A stretch of DNA of 64,000 bases from Ancylomarina subtilis (GTDB lineage Bacteria > Bacteroidota > Bacteroidia > Bacteroidales > Marinifilaceae): positions 1,553,781 through 1,617,780 of the forward strand of contig NZ_SHKN01000001.1 of NCBI RefSeq assembly GCF_004217115.1, written 5' to 3'. Under the pieces are notes generated by a model. It saw only the letters and a program-made list of their open reading frames with translations, made no database searches and had not been told where the DNA came from. Positions 1-10,300 of this stretch are shown here, piece after piece. Position 1 is the stretch's first letter. Every line of letters starts with the position of its first letter. The position numbers and the translations under genes were made by a program.

Positions 1-780
1 CTTAAAGAATGGACGAAATTCTTAAAGAGACATAAAAATCCAAAATCAGAAGTTAATATCGGTTTGGTTGGAAAATATGTGGAACTTAAAGATGCTTACA
101 AATCAATCGCAGAAGCTTTCATTCACGCTGGTGCGACTAATGAATGTAAGGTAAATCTAAAATGGATCCACTCTGAAAAATTAACTGATGCAAACTATCA
201 GAACGAACTTAAAGACCTTAGAGGTATTTTAGTTGCTCCGGGTTTTGGTCACAGAGGTATGGAAGGTAAGATACTTGCCGTGAAATATGCGCGTGAAAAC
301 AATGTGCCTTTCTTAGGTATTTGTTTGGGTATGCAGGTTTCGGTTATTGAGTATGCAAGAAATGTTCTGAAGCTTGAGGATGCTGATTCATTAGAGATGA
401 ATCCACAAACACACAATCCGGTTATCAACCTTATGGAGGAACAAAAAAATGTAACTGAAAAAGGAGGTACAATGCGTTTAGGTGCTTACGATTGTCAGTT
501 AAAAGAAGGTTCAAACTGTGCCAAGGCTTACAAAAGCTTAGATATATCGGAACGCCACCGTCATCGTTATGAATTCAACAATGAATACCTTGAAAAATTC
601 GAAGCTGCAGGATTAACTGCAACTGGTTTTAATCCTGATACCGGATTAGTTGAAGTTGTTGAAATAAAAGATCACAAATGGTTTGTTGGTGTTCAGTTCC
701 ACCCAGAATATAAGAGTACCGTTATAAATCCTCACCCTCTCTTTGTTGAGTTTGTGAAAGTCGCTAAAAGCGAAAATTAA
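1..780 (+). CDS. pyrG: CTP synthase, C-terminal part (gene starts before the window)
   Basis: The frame is open from base 1, so this is the 3' part (259 residues) of CTP synthase, which aminates UTP to CTP using glutamine. The visible part is the end of the linker plus the class I glutamine amidotransferase domain. It has the IGLVGKYVEL start of the domain, the oxyanion/GFG segment (APGFGHRG), the nucleophile elbow FLGICLGMQ with the catalytic Cys, and the His-Glu pair in QFHPE near the end. Any start inside the window is internal; the synthetase domain lies upstream. It is followed after 111 bases by yidC on the same strand, an adjacency I recall from other Bacteroidota. Identification is secure. 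Confidence 0.97.
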   Translation, partial: LKEWTKFLKRHKNPKSEVNIGLVGKYVELKDAYKSIAEAFIHAGATNECKVNLKWIHSEKLTDANYQNELKDLRGILVAPGFGHRGMEGKILAVKYARENNVPFLGICLGMQVSVIEYARNVLKLEDADSLEMNPQTHNPVINLMEEQKNVTEKGGTMRLGAYDCQLKEGSNCAKAYKSLDISERHRHRYEFNNEYLEKFEAAGLTATGFNPDTGLVEVVEIKDHKWFVGVQFHPEYKSTVINPHPLFVEFVKVAKSEN

Positions 781-891
781 TAAAGATTTATCAACAAGAT
801 AGAATGTCAAAAAAGATGATGCGTTTGCAAATCACACTGAGCGGTGGAAACAAACAACTCTCGCGCAAACTATCTAAACAGAAATTAATAA

Positions 892-2736
892 ATGGATAAA
901 AATTCAATTTGGGGATTAGTCATTATTGGGGCCATTTTGATTGGGTATACTTACCTAACCAAACCTTCGGCTGAAGAAATAAAGGCTAAGCAAACCCGCG
1001 ACTCTATTGCTAAAGTCGAACAAGCACGTGATCTGCAATTAGAAAACGAAAAACTTAGTGCTTTAAAAGCTATTGAGGCTGAAAAGCAAAAAGATCCTGA
1101 ACATCTACAGGAAACATTTGGTGTATTTTCTTCAGCGGCAGCTCAAAAAGAAGAATTTATCACACTTGAAAACAAACTTGTTAAGATTAAAGTAAGCAAT
1201 AAAGGCGGACGTATTTACTCGGTCCAACTTAAAGATTACCAAACACACGACTCGTTGCCATTAATCCTTTGGGAAGGTGATAAGAATCGTTTTGGCATGA
1301 CGTTCTATGCTCAAAACAAAGCAATTGACACTCAAGACCTATACTTCACAAATGAAGAAGGAATTGAAAACATCGATGCCAGCTCTCAGCAAAAAACCTT
1401 AAGCATGAAGCTTAGTGCCGGTGACGATCAATATCTTGAATATGTCTACACATTAGCACCTGATAGCTACATGCTCGACTTTGATATTAAAGCTATTGGT
1501 TTAAACAACATTATTTCTCGTAATCAGAGCACCTTAACTTTCAACTGGCAAGCTGATCTTTACGGTAAAGAAAAAGGGCGTAAAAATGAAGACATGTACA
1601 CTGCTCTTTACTACAAATTTCATGAAGATGATGTTGATGATTTAGGAATTAGTGGAGAGAAAGAAGAAGATTTAACCACTCAGGTGAAATGGATTGCTTT
1701 TAAACAACAATTCTTCACGTCTGCTCTTATCGCTAAAAACACCTTTAAAGGAGTTAAACTGAAGTCTGTAGATATGGGGGAGCATTCTCCAATTCTTAAG
1801 AATTTCTCTGCTGAGATTTCACTTCCTTATAGTGGTGATGTGAAAGAGAGTTACCCAATGCAGTTCTATTTTGGACCAAACCATTACAAAACACTTAGAA
1901 AATATGGTAAGGACATCCAACTGGAGAAAGTGATCAATTTAGGCTGGGGTATCTTTGGATGGGTTAATAAATACCTTGTGATTGAAGTCTTCAACTTCCT
2001 TGAAAAGTACATGAGCAATTATGGTCTAATCATTTTGCTTCTAACTATTTTCATCAAACTGATTCTGTCACCTCTTACTTACAAGTCGTATTTATCATCA
2101 GCTAAAATGAGAGTTTTAAAACCTCAGATTGATGAAATAAACGAAAGAATACCAAAAGACAAGGCAATGGAGCGTCAGCAAGCAACAATGGCTTTGTATA
2201 AAAAAGTGGGAGTTAGTCCGATGGGAGGTTGTTTACCCATGCTGGTACAGATGCCAATCCTCTTTGCCATGTTCCGCTTTTTCCCTTCGTCAATTGAGCT
2301 GCGTCAGAAGAGCTTCCTTTGGGCATCCGACTTATCGTCTTATGATTCAATAGCGCAACTACCATGGCACATTCCAATGTACGGTGATCACATCTCATTA
2401 TTCTGTATTTTAATGGCTATTACCAACTTAGTTTACACCAAGATGAATGGTCAGATGCAAACATCGACTCAGATGCCGGGTATGCAGGCTATGATGTATC
2501 TAATGCCGGTTATGTTCCTGGTATGGTTTAACAACTACGCAGCTGGTCTATCTTACTACTACTTTATTGCAACCCTATTTACAGTTGTTCAAACCTGGGC
2601 TATTCGTAAGTGGATGGTTGATGATGAAAAAGTATTGGCTATGCTGGAAGCATCGAAGAAAAAGCCGGTTAAGAAATCGAAATTCCAACAGCGTTTGGAA
2701 GATGCTGCTAAACAAGCAAACCAAAGAAAAAAATAA
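892..2736 (+). CDS. yidC: Membrane protein insertase YidC
   Basis: 614 residues, the normal length for the Bacteroidota form. An N-terminal transmembrane anchor (about residues 5-22) is followed by a long periplasmic beta-sandwich domain (about 90-340). The conserved 60KD_IMP insertase domain comes next (about 355-590), with the hydrophobic segments YGLIILLLTIFIKLIL and a Met-rich GMQAMMYLMPVMFL region. A Lys/Arg-rich tail (KKKPVKKSK...) fits ribosome contact. The protein inserts membrane proteins alone or with SecYEG. It lies downstream of pyrG and ends at a strong bidirectional terminator. Confidence 0.97.
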   Translation: MDKNSIWGLVIIGAILIGYTYLTKPSAEEIKAKQTRDSIAKVEQARDLQLENEKLSALKAIEAEKQKDPEHLQETFGVFSSAAAQKEEFITLENKLVKIKVSNKGGRIYSVQLKDYQTHDSLPLILWEGDKNRFGMTFYAQNKAIDTQDLYFTNEEGIENIDASSQQKTLSMKLSAGDDQYLEYVYTLAPDSYMLDFDIKAIGLNNIISRNQSTLTFNWQADLYGKEKGRKNEDMYTALYYKFHEDDVDDLGISGEKEEDLTTQVKWIAFKQQFFTSALIAKNTFKGVKLKSVDMGEHSPILKNFSAEISLPYSGDVKESYPMQFYFGPNHYKTLRKYGKDIQLEKVINLGWGIFGWVNKYLVIEVFNFLEKYMSNYGLIILLLTIFIKLILSPLTYKSYLSSAKMRVLKPQIDEINERIPKDKAMERQQATMALYKKVGVSPMGGCLPMLVQMPILFAMFRFFPSSIELRQKSFLWASDLSSYDSIAQLPWHIPMYGDHISLFCILMAITNLVYTKMNGQMQTSTQMPGMQAMMYLMPVMFLVWFNNYAAGLSYYYFIATLFTVVQTWAIRKWMVDDEKVLAMLEASKKKPVKKSKFQQRLEDAAKQANQRKK

Positions 2737-2754
2737 GGCAAGTCATTTTCTGAC

Positions 2755-2790
2755 AAAAAAAAAGAGTCTCTTTCGAGACTCTTTTTTTTT
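2755..2790. terminator. Bidirectional terminator between yidC and the MFS gene
   Basis: A perfect 10-bp stem (AAAGAGTCTC, loop TTTC, GAGACTCTTT) is followed by a run of T on the plus strand and preceded by a run of A. It can therefore terminate both yidC and the converging MFS gene. Confidence 0.85.
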
Positions 2791-2847
2791 GTGTTTATCT
2801 TTCATATTACCTGAATTATTTTTCTATACTCATTCAATATTGTAAGT

Positions 2848-4023
2848 CTACTTTCGCTCTGTTTTAAAAATAAAAAAGAGGGTAACGCCTCCCAAAAGGG
2901 AAATAATACTACCTGCAAATATTAAAGCTTCTCCAATACTAAAATGATCGCTATACCAACCTAAAAAAGGAGCGATAATGGCAAATAGAATTCGAATAAT
3001 AAAGTTACGCAGGGAAAGCACAGTAGCACGCATATCAGAAGAGGTTATTCGATTGATATAGTCCTTAAGAATTGGGGTCGCAATCCCCCTTATGATATAA
3101 AAATAGAAAAGACAAATAATACCCAATTGTGTAGTCATAACTCCTGAGAGAATAAAGCCAGAAGAAAGTCCGATAACAATCAAGAGTGAAGTTCCTATTT
3201 TACCCAAACGGCTCTCAATTCGATGTGCAAAAAGGGCTGTAAAACCAACCGTTAAATTCAGAAGAGTCCATATCACACCAATACGCCCCACGTCAAAATT
3301 CAACTGCTTTAAATAGGGCTGAACAAACCAAGCTAAAGAAAGAGTCGCACAGCCAAAAATCGATGAATAAAGGATGTTTAACCTCAATTGAAGATTGTCC
3401 CATAAAGAATAGCGAACGATCTTTAAAATGTGGACAAAACCGCCTTTAGAATCTTTTCTAGGTCTTTCCACCTCCATCAACATCACAGAAGCCGGAATGG
3501 CCATAAAAGCAATAAAGATTTGAAATATGAAAGGAGTTCGTAAGCTGATTAATGCCAAACTTCCACCGGCTATTCCCGCAAGAGCCTCTGCAAAATTCCC
3601 AACCGACATCATTCGACTCTCTTGCTTCAAATACGTTTGTTCTTTCTTATCCTGTAACAAACTATCATACAATAGGGCGGAATCTGCTCCGGAGATGAAA
3701 CTGGAGCCTATCCCCAAAACAAGCTCTGCAAATAAAAAGCCGTAAAAATTGGAACTGAAACTATAAACGACAAAACCCAAACAGCCCAAAACACTACCCA
3801 TTATCAAAGTCTTCTTTCTCCCCCATATATCAGCAAAATACCCCGATGGAATTTCCATCACAACAACTGCAACTGAATAAAAAGCTTTTAGGGTTAAGAC
3901 ATTCTGCATGCTCAAACCATTTTCCTGATAAAAAAGAACAATAATGGGCATAGTTAGCATGAACCATTTTGCTAATTTGATGATATAGAGTTTGGGAATA
4001 TTACTGGAATAGCTCCTCGACAT
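2848..4023 (-). CDS. MFS transporter (DHA-type exporter)
   Basis: About 391 residues with roughly 12 hydrophobic segments. The cytoplasmic loop motif A appears as GYFADIWGRKKTLIMG between TM2 and TM3, typical of drug/H+ antiporter-type major facilitators. The frame stays open 45 bases upstream (to 4068), but the region before MSRSYSS is basic and not membrane-like, so I prefer the start at 4023. The substrate cannot be told. It stands alone, convergent with yidC. Confidence 0.8.
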   Translation of the reverse strand: MSRSYSSNIPKLYIIKLAKWFMLTMPIIVLFYQENGLSMQNVLTLKAFYSVAVVVMEIPSGYFADIWGRKKTLIMGSVLGCLGFVVYSFSSNFYGFLFAELVLGIGSSFISGADSALLYDSLLQDKKEQTYLKQESRMMSVGNFAEALAGIAGGSLALISLRTPFIFQIFIAFMAIPASVMLMEVERPRKDSKGGFVHILKIVRYSLWDNLQLRLNILYSSIFGCATLSLAWFVQPYLKQLNFDVGRIGVIWTLLNLTVGFTALFAHRIESRLGKIGTSLLIVIGLSSGFILSGVMTTQLGIICLFYFYIIRGIATPILKDYINRITSSDMRATVLSLRNFIIRILFAIIAPFLGWYSDHFSIGEALIFAGSIISLLGGVTLFFIFKTERK

Positions 4024-4203
4024 GTGTGTATTTGTTTTGAATGAATACCTCCGAAAAATTCGAAACATGCGAATTTAATAAAGCGATCATCCAAAACAGA
4101 CATCTATTTGAAAAAAATAAAGAAAAATATAAAAATAGATATTCTGACAGTTAGATATTTAGCTTGAACTTGCCGTAAAACCTCATAAAAAAGGACAAAA
4201 TAA

Positions 4204-4236
4204 TTTGTGTGAGACAAGAATTAATCCCTATATTTG
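4204..4236 (+). promoter_or_regulatory. Bacteroidota-type promoter for the tRNA-Arg pair
   Basis: An exact TATATTTG (-7 consensus TAnnTTTG) lies at 4229-4236 with TTTG at 4204-4207, 21 bases upstream. This puts transcription start just before the first tRNA. Confidence 0.55.
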
Positions 4237-4256
4237 CATCGCAATTAAGGAAAAAT

Positions 4257-4331
4257 GGTCCAGTAGCTCAGTTGGATTAGAGCAATAGCCTTCTAAGCTA
4301 TAGGTCCCAGGTTCGAGCCCTGGCTGGATCA
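4257..4331 (+). tRNA. tRNA-Arg (anticodon TCT), copy 1
   Basis: The cloverleaf can be read directly. The 7-bp acceptor stem GGTCCAG/CTGGATC includes one G-U pair. The D arm GCTC...GAGC, the anticodon loop CTTCTAA (TCT, reading AGA/AGG) and the T arm CCAGG-TTCGAGC-CCTGG are all present. The 3' CCA is not encoded. AGA is a heavily used Arg codon in this AT-rich sequence. Confidence 0.96.
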
Positions 4332-4364
4332 CTTGATTTTTTTGCAACACATATTTTAAAGGAT

Positions 4365-4439
4365 GGTCCAGTAGCTCAGTTGGATTAGAGCAATAGCCTT
4401 CTAAGCTATAGGTCCCAGGTTCGAGCCCTGGCTGGATCA
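4365..4439 (+). tRNA. tRNA-Arg (anticodon TCT), copy 2
   Basis: Identical in sequence to the copy 33 bases upstream, so this is a tandem duplication transcribed as one unit. Discriminator A, no encoded CCA. A strong terminator follows immediately. Confidence 0.96.
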
Positions 4440-4443
4440 CAAA

Positions 4444-4480
4444 GGAGAATAAAACACCGTTTTATTCTCCTTTTTCTTTT
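4444..4480 (+). terminator. Terminator of the tRNA-Arg pair
   Basis: A perfect 12-bp stem (GGAGAATAAAAC / GTTTTATTCTCC) with a 3-base loop is followed by TTTTTCTTTT, four bases after the second tRNA. Confidence 0.9.
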
Positions 4481-4547
4481 CTGTGAGTCAAAAAAAGATC
4501 CTTCCCTAAAACTTAGAAAAGGATATTTCATAAAACCAATTTATTTT

Positions 4548-6572
4548 TTAATTCTGAGAGTTATTTAACATCAAAGGAAATTTAATATAGAACACACTCC
4601 CTTTATTAATTTCAGACTCCAGCCATATTTCTCCTTGTAAATGTTGAACCATTTGCTTGGATATGCTCAGGCCAATACCTGTACCTCCAAAACGACGCGT
4701 ATAACTCTCTTCCCCCTGTCTGAATTTATCAAAAATATAGGCTTGTTTCTCAATAGGAATTCCAATACCTGTATCCTTCACCCAAAACAAGATGGTATTA
4801 TTCTCATGTTTAAAATCCACGACAACTTCACCTTGTTTGGTAAACTTAATCGCATTATCAATCAAATAGGTTAAAATCTGTTTCAGTCTATGAGAATCAA
4901 AATAAATATGAGTCTTCTCTAATCGCTCATAATCCGGAAAAACAAGATCAATATTTGATTTATTATTATTTTCTTTTAGACGCTCAAATTTATCTTTAAT
5001 TTCGACAAATACATTTTTCAGATTAAAATGAGAATAGTCAATTTTTACGGTCCCCGTTTCAAGTACAGAGAAATCAATAATATCATTAATTAGGGCCAAT
5101 AAAGAATTACTGTTATCAACAATATGATCCACAAATTCAGTTCGAAGTTCATCATCTAAACCGTCTTGTTGTAAAAGCTGAGAGAAGCCCACAATTGCAT
5201 TCATCGGCGTTCTAATCTCATGAGTCATATTCGATAAAAATGCAGACTTAAGCTGATCTGACTTTTCCGCCAGTTCTATAGCGTGCTTCAACTCATTCTC
5301 TTTCTTCGTTCTGGTATCTATCATTGCATTAACAGTAGAAGCCATATTCTTGAAATCAGAGAAATAAAGCTTATCAATATCTATCTTTATAGACTGAGTT
5401 GATGCCTTTTTAAAGAAATCGTTAAATGAATAAATACTTTTATTCATTTTGGATGAAAGTATTCTGGCCGCTAAATAAAGCATTACAAAAGTCAATACGA
5501 TTAACAGAACGACTTTTAAACTATAGTTTATCATCCTATCGTACAATACAGCTCTTCTTTGGCCAATTATATTTTCAACACTTTGAGTATAAAATCCCGA
5601 ACCTATAATCCAGTTCCACTCGTCAATATCGTGCAGATATGAAATCTTTTCGCCATTATCTAAATTATAGGTAATAAAACGATCCTTTTTCGATCCCATA
5701 GGAAAAAGAATCTTTCTTGAGATTTCTATATCTTCTTCCTCTTCAAAAGTTCTGTAATTACGCCCTTGAAATTTTTCATCTTTGTGAAGCAAACAAGTTC
5801 CATTTTTTGAAAAAATAAAAAAGTAGTTGCCTTTATCCACTTTCATCTTCTTAATTCTTTCAATACAATCCGATTGTATAGCTTCTAAAAAATCATCCGC
5901 ATATGCAAAACTCCCCATATACCAATTATAGGGTTTAAATTTCTTGACATAGGATATTTTGTTGTAGGCGTTGTATTTATTGGGAATATCTTTAGAATTC
6001 TTGTATCTAATAAAGGATTCATCTGAATCTTTAAGATGCTTAATTTCATTAATGACCAACTGATTTTGATTAATATCCTTAAAATTCAGTAACGAACGTC
6101 CCTCATATTCCGGATTGTTCGGATAAAGAACCCCAACTCCATTGAGGGTATTAATGAAAATATATCTTTTCTTAGAGTTAAATCTAAAAGCAGAAATTGC
6201 TTCCTTAATTCTAGTCTGAATGGCCTTTTCAGAAAGAATGCTCTTATTCTTATTATAAATATGCAAAGCTATTTCATAAGCCTGATCCACATTGGTCTTT
6301 AAATTCTCCTTTATCGTTTCTTCAGATTGATTCTCTCTAAATTCTATATAATCAATACTCTTTTTAGTATTCTCAACTAACATCTTCTTATGTTCCTCGA
6401 TAAACTGATCTCTCAATGAATTGGATTCCAAGGTAAATTGGGCATATTCATTATAAATCCATATTCCACCTATAACAATAAGAACCAGGCTTGAAAGCGA
6501 AGAGAAAAGAAAAAGGTAGGCCTTACCAATACTAATATTCTGAAAATGTCTGAAAAGGGAAAAATGTTTCAA
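4548..6572 (-). CDS. Membrane sensor histidine kinase with extracytoplasmic Cache-type sensor
   Basis: 674 residues. TM1 (about 18-38) and TM2 (about 350-370) enclose a large extracytoplasmic region. Its GSFAYADDF and GSGFYTQSV patterns, each near a Tyr-Trp (YNWYMGS, WNWIIGS), resemble tandem Cache sensor modules. The kinase core has the H box SNMTHEIRTPMN (His about residue 451), N box LIDNAIKFT, G1 DTGIGIP, F box IFDKFRQG and G2 GGTGIGLSIS. There is no receiver domain and no response regulator nearby, so its output partner is elsewhere. It lies 21 bases downstream of an unknown protein on the same strand and is probably co-transcribed with it. Confidence 0.9.
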   Translation of the reverse strand: MKHFSLFRHFQNISIGKAYLFLFSSLSSLVLIVIGGIWIYNEYAQFTLESNSLRDQFIEEHKKMLVENTKKSIDYIEFRENQSEETIKENLKTNVDQAYEIALHIYNKNKSILSEKAIQTRIKEAISAFRFNSKKRYIFINTLNGVGVLYPNNPEYEGRSLLNFKDINQNQLVINEIKHLKDSDESFIRYKNSKDIPNKYNAYNKISYVKKFKPYNWYMGSFAYADDFLEAIQSDCIERIKKMKVDKGNYFFIFSKNGTCLLHKDEKFQGRNYRTFEEEEDIEISRKILFPMGSKKDRFITYNLDNGEKISYLHDIDEWNWIIGSGFYTQSVENIIGQRRAVLYDRMINYSLKVVLLIVLTFVMLYLAARILSSKMNKSIYSFNDFFKKASTQSIKIDIDKLYFSDFKNMASTVNAMIDTRTKKENELKHAIELAEKSDQLKSAFLSNMTHEIRTPMNAIVGFSQLLQQDGLDDELRTEFVDHIVDNSNSLLALINDIIDFSVLETGTVKIDYSHFNLKNVFVEIKDKFERLKENNNKSNIDLVFPDYERLEKTHIYFDSHRLKQILTYLIDNAIKFTKQGEVVVDFKHENNTILFWVKDTGIGIPIEKQAYIFDKFRQGEESYTRRFGGTGIGLSISKQMVQHLQGEIWLESEINKGSVFYIKFPLMLNNSQN

Positions 6573-6593
6573 GGCATTATTTTTTTAGGTCAT

Positions 6594-7154
6594 TTACTTA
6601 CGAAAGCGTTCAACAATTAATTTGAAAATTGGATTAAATAGCTCCAAATTTCTTTTAATCTCCTCAAGTATTGGTATATCAATCTGGCCATTTACAACTT
6701 GCATTGTTTCCGAATAATGGTTTAAAATGGCCTGATGATACCTCTTGACTTCCAAATTTAGTATAAAATGAGGAATTTTTCGGTATTCGGCATGTATTAC
6801 AAACTCTTTTTCTCTAATATATTTATTCTCTAAAAGAAAATTATAGATATCAATAAAATGTACGGATGAATTTCCCAAAAAACTTCTGAATTCAAATTTC
6901 TGCATCAAAGGAATTTCATAAAATAAATCTAATTCAGAATGAGTTGAGGGTAGATAATTAATGATAATTCTATTTTGGTTGACATTGACATGATCAAATT
7001 CAAAAGACCAAGCTAAGTCGTGATAGTCTTTGAGTTCCTTTTTTATTTCATGCAACAGTCTCAAACGAGGAAGAACCGTGCAAGTGAAATTCGTATTCGA
7101 TGCAAACAACTCTTCTGCTTTGCTAATATTTTGAAGATTCAATTCAGCTTTCAT
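6594..7154 (-). CDS. Uncharacterised 186-residue protein upstream of the histidine kinase
   Basis: I do not recognise a family. The protein is soluble in appearance: no signal peptide, no membrane segment, no Cys pair. It is rich in Tyr, Phe, His and Asn, with a start-to-end mixture of helices and strands. It precedes the histidine kinase at 4548-6572 with only 21 bases between them, so a shared transcript and a role in the same signalling path are plausible. This is inference from position alone. Confidence 0.6.
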   Translation of the reverse strand: MKAELNLQNISKAEELFASNTNFTCTVLPRLRLLHEIKKELKDYHDLAWSFEFDHVNVNQNRIIINYLPSTHSELDLFYEIPLMQKFEFRSFLGNSSVHFIDIYNFLLENKYIREKEFVIHAEYRKIPHFILNLEVKRYHQAILNHYSETMQVVNGQIDIPILEEIKRNLELFNPIFKLIVERFRK

Positions 7155-7352
7155 TCCTATTTCTTTTTTAGATTGTATTCAAAATTAAGCAATATCGATT
7201 TAATCTATGTCAATAATAAGACTCATTTTTAGATTCAAAAAACAATTGGATTACCAAACAGATTTGCACCTTATTACTAATAAGTTATGCAGAAAAATAA
7301 TTTGACAAACTTGACAGTTAAATATTCAAAGCATATTTATTATCATTGCAGA

Positions 7353-10300
7353 ATGCTTAGAAGAATTATAACCCTGCATATAACTATCATATTTTTGATA
7401 TCACTCAGCCCCTGCTTATCACAAGCATCGAGCCGATATCAATCATCTTTTACGCTAAACGACGGTTTGCCCAGTAATAATGTGCACCAGATATTCTGCG
7501 ATTCTCGCAATATCGTTTGGCTTGCTACAGATGCAGGATTTTTCGAATTCGATGGAGGTAAAATCATCATTCGTAAAGAATTGGAGCACCTTTACGGAGA
7601 ACGAATTTTATCTGTCTGCGAAGACTATGACAAGAACCTATGGATAGTAGCTGATAATATTGGCTTATGCTGTTTCGACGGACACAGCATCAAAACATAC
7701 AGTCACAAGGATTTAGGCATCAAAAAGGGGATTCAAACTGTAATATTCAGCAGTGAGTACAATAATCTTGTAATCGGCACAACTGAAGGTATATTCAGAA
7801 TCTCCATTAAAAATAAAGAGAAGTTATTACTAACACCTTTCGATACAAAAGAAACAACTCACATCACTCGTTTTATTGAGGACAACAATCAATTTCTTGC
7901 CATTTCTAAAGAAGCAAAAAAGATATTTAAGTGCAACTTTACGACCAATCAGGCTAAACTTTTAGACAGAGACGACTACCTTCCTTTAATTGAATTCAAC
8001 CAGTTTCACACGGCACAACTTTTAAATGAACTGGCTCTAAAAAACGAAGCATTTAAAATTCGAAATATTGAATATGACGACATTGAATGCGAGATCATAC
8101 AAAAGAAACAAGTGACGAACGAGACTTTTTACCTGATTCGATATTTCATTGCAGATGTTGAATATCGGAAAGTGCTGAGAGTTTCCGAACAAGAAGTTGA
8201 AGACTTCTCCCAATCAAATAATATTGAAGATGTATTTGTACAATCAATTTTTATTGATGATGATGAAAGTAATATTTGGCTAGGAACCAAAAACAATGGT
8301 ATTTTACACTTTCAAAATTCAATTTTCCAATACTTTAATGCCTCCTATTTCAATCTGGATGAACTTGCTATTTCTGATATTGCGACTGATGACAAGGGCT
8401 ATATATACATCGCTACAAAAAATGAAATCATCTATTTTAGAGAGAATCAAATCCAAAAGCGAATCTCTACCTCAGAATTGTGCACCATAAAAGACGGACG
8501 TCACTCAACGGTATGTGAAGACAAAATTCAAATTTTTGATATTTTTAATGATGGTCATTCGAAACTTTGGTTAGCAACCAATATGGGATTCTACACCCTT
8601 GATTTAAATAATAATTCCATTAAATTCATAGGTATAAGTCCTGCTGAAAAATTTGTTTTCACTAGTGAGGGGCAATTATGCTGTCTGTGGAAGAATGAAT
8701 TCTCCGTTTTTGCCGGTAAAAATTTTCAACAAAAAACATTCTCTTATCAAATTTCAAAATCAATAAAAGTTGATGTCAGTAAAATTGTATCACATAATTC
8801 TGAAGTTTGGTTCGCCACAAAACAACTTGGACTTTTCAGATTTAAATCGAATGAAGTCAAGCAGTTCAACAAGAACAATTCTGATATCCACAATGTTATA
8901 AACGATTTACTCATATTGCCTGATGGCAATATGGTTGCCGGAGGAAATAATGGCAGCATCTACAAACTTAGATACCAAAATGATAAGCTTAATTTAATAG
9001 GAGTAATCGATCAGGATTTAGGGCTCTCAGGTAATACAATACAAGGTTTTCAATATTTAGATGATGGTTCATTATGGTGCGGAACAAACAAAGGAGTTTA
9101 TCGTTTTGACTATCAATCCTGGAAATCGGATTCGGCAATTACATATCAATTTTGGAATCAAACAAAGGGCTATTACGACCGAAGTGGTAAAAAGTCAGTT
9201 GTTGATAAGGATCAGAATATCTGGGTACAAACAAACAAACAGCTTCTAAAAATAACCCCATCGTTTATTGATGATATACAAACAAGCTACTGCTCTATAA
9301 GGCTTAAAAAACTGCAGGTTTACAACAAAAACTGGTATCCCGATTCGTCAAAAATAAACGTTTGGACGAAAGAGATAACGGGACCGATTCATCTTTCAGA
9401 CAATCAAAATTACCTAACCTTTTCATTTGGGTTTCAAAACTGTTTAAACCCTGGCGAAAGTATCTTTCGCTATCAGTTAAAAGAATTCGATACTGAATGG
9501 TCAGATTGGAGCACCAATACACAAGCTGTATATTCCAATCTTCCTAGTGGTGATTATATCCTAAATATTCAGGGTAAACATCTGAATAAGGCCAATATCA
9601 TTCCCTTCTCTATTCATGTATCAGTTGCCTATCCTTGGTGGAAGAAACCCTGGTTTTATGCCATTACTTTTGCTGCTCTCGTAGCTCTTATAATTGCTGT
9701 CATGAGAATTTATACCCACAAAATTCGCAAAGAAGAGGAAGAACGAAATAAAATAGGTACAAGTATCTTAGGACTTAAGATGAAAACGCTTCAAAATCAA
9801 CTTGACCCCCATTTTATTTTCAATGCACTAAACTCAATTCAAGGCTATATTTTAGAACAGGAAACAGAAAATGCACTTGATTATTTATCTGATTTTTCAA
9901 CCGTTCTTCGCAAAAACATTGATAATGCGGATAAGGATTACATCACACTCTCAGACGAAATTGCTTATTTAAAACACTATGTGAAACTTGAACAAATGCG
10001 TTTCATGGATCGTTTTATTTTTGAGATCGTCTTAAGTAAAGAAATTAACCCTTACAATTATAGCATTCCACCAATGCTAATTCAACCCTTCATCGAAAGT
10101 GCCATCAGATTTGGATTATCTGATTGTAAAGGTGATGGTTTAATCCTGATCACCTTTGATTTGGAAGACAATAATTACATCCGTTGTACGATTGAGGACA
10201 ATGGCATTGGACGTTCGAAATCGAAAGAATTTGATGCCGAAAGCCGCAAGTCTTCTCATGAGAAAACAATGCAAATTGTTCAGGAGAGAATATCCCTCCT

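Noticed and set aside
4228-4440. A 70-residue minus-strand ORF with two identical IQPGLEPGTYSLEGY repeats
   Set aside because: This is the reverse translation of the two tRNA-Arg genes, a well-known artefact, and not a protein.
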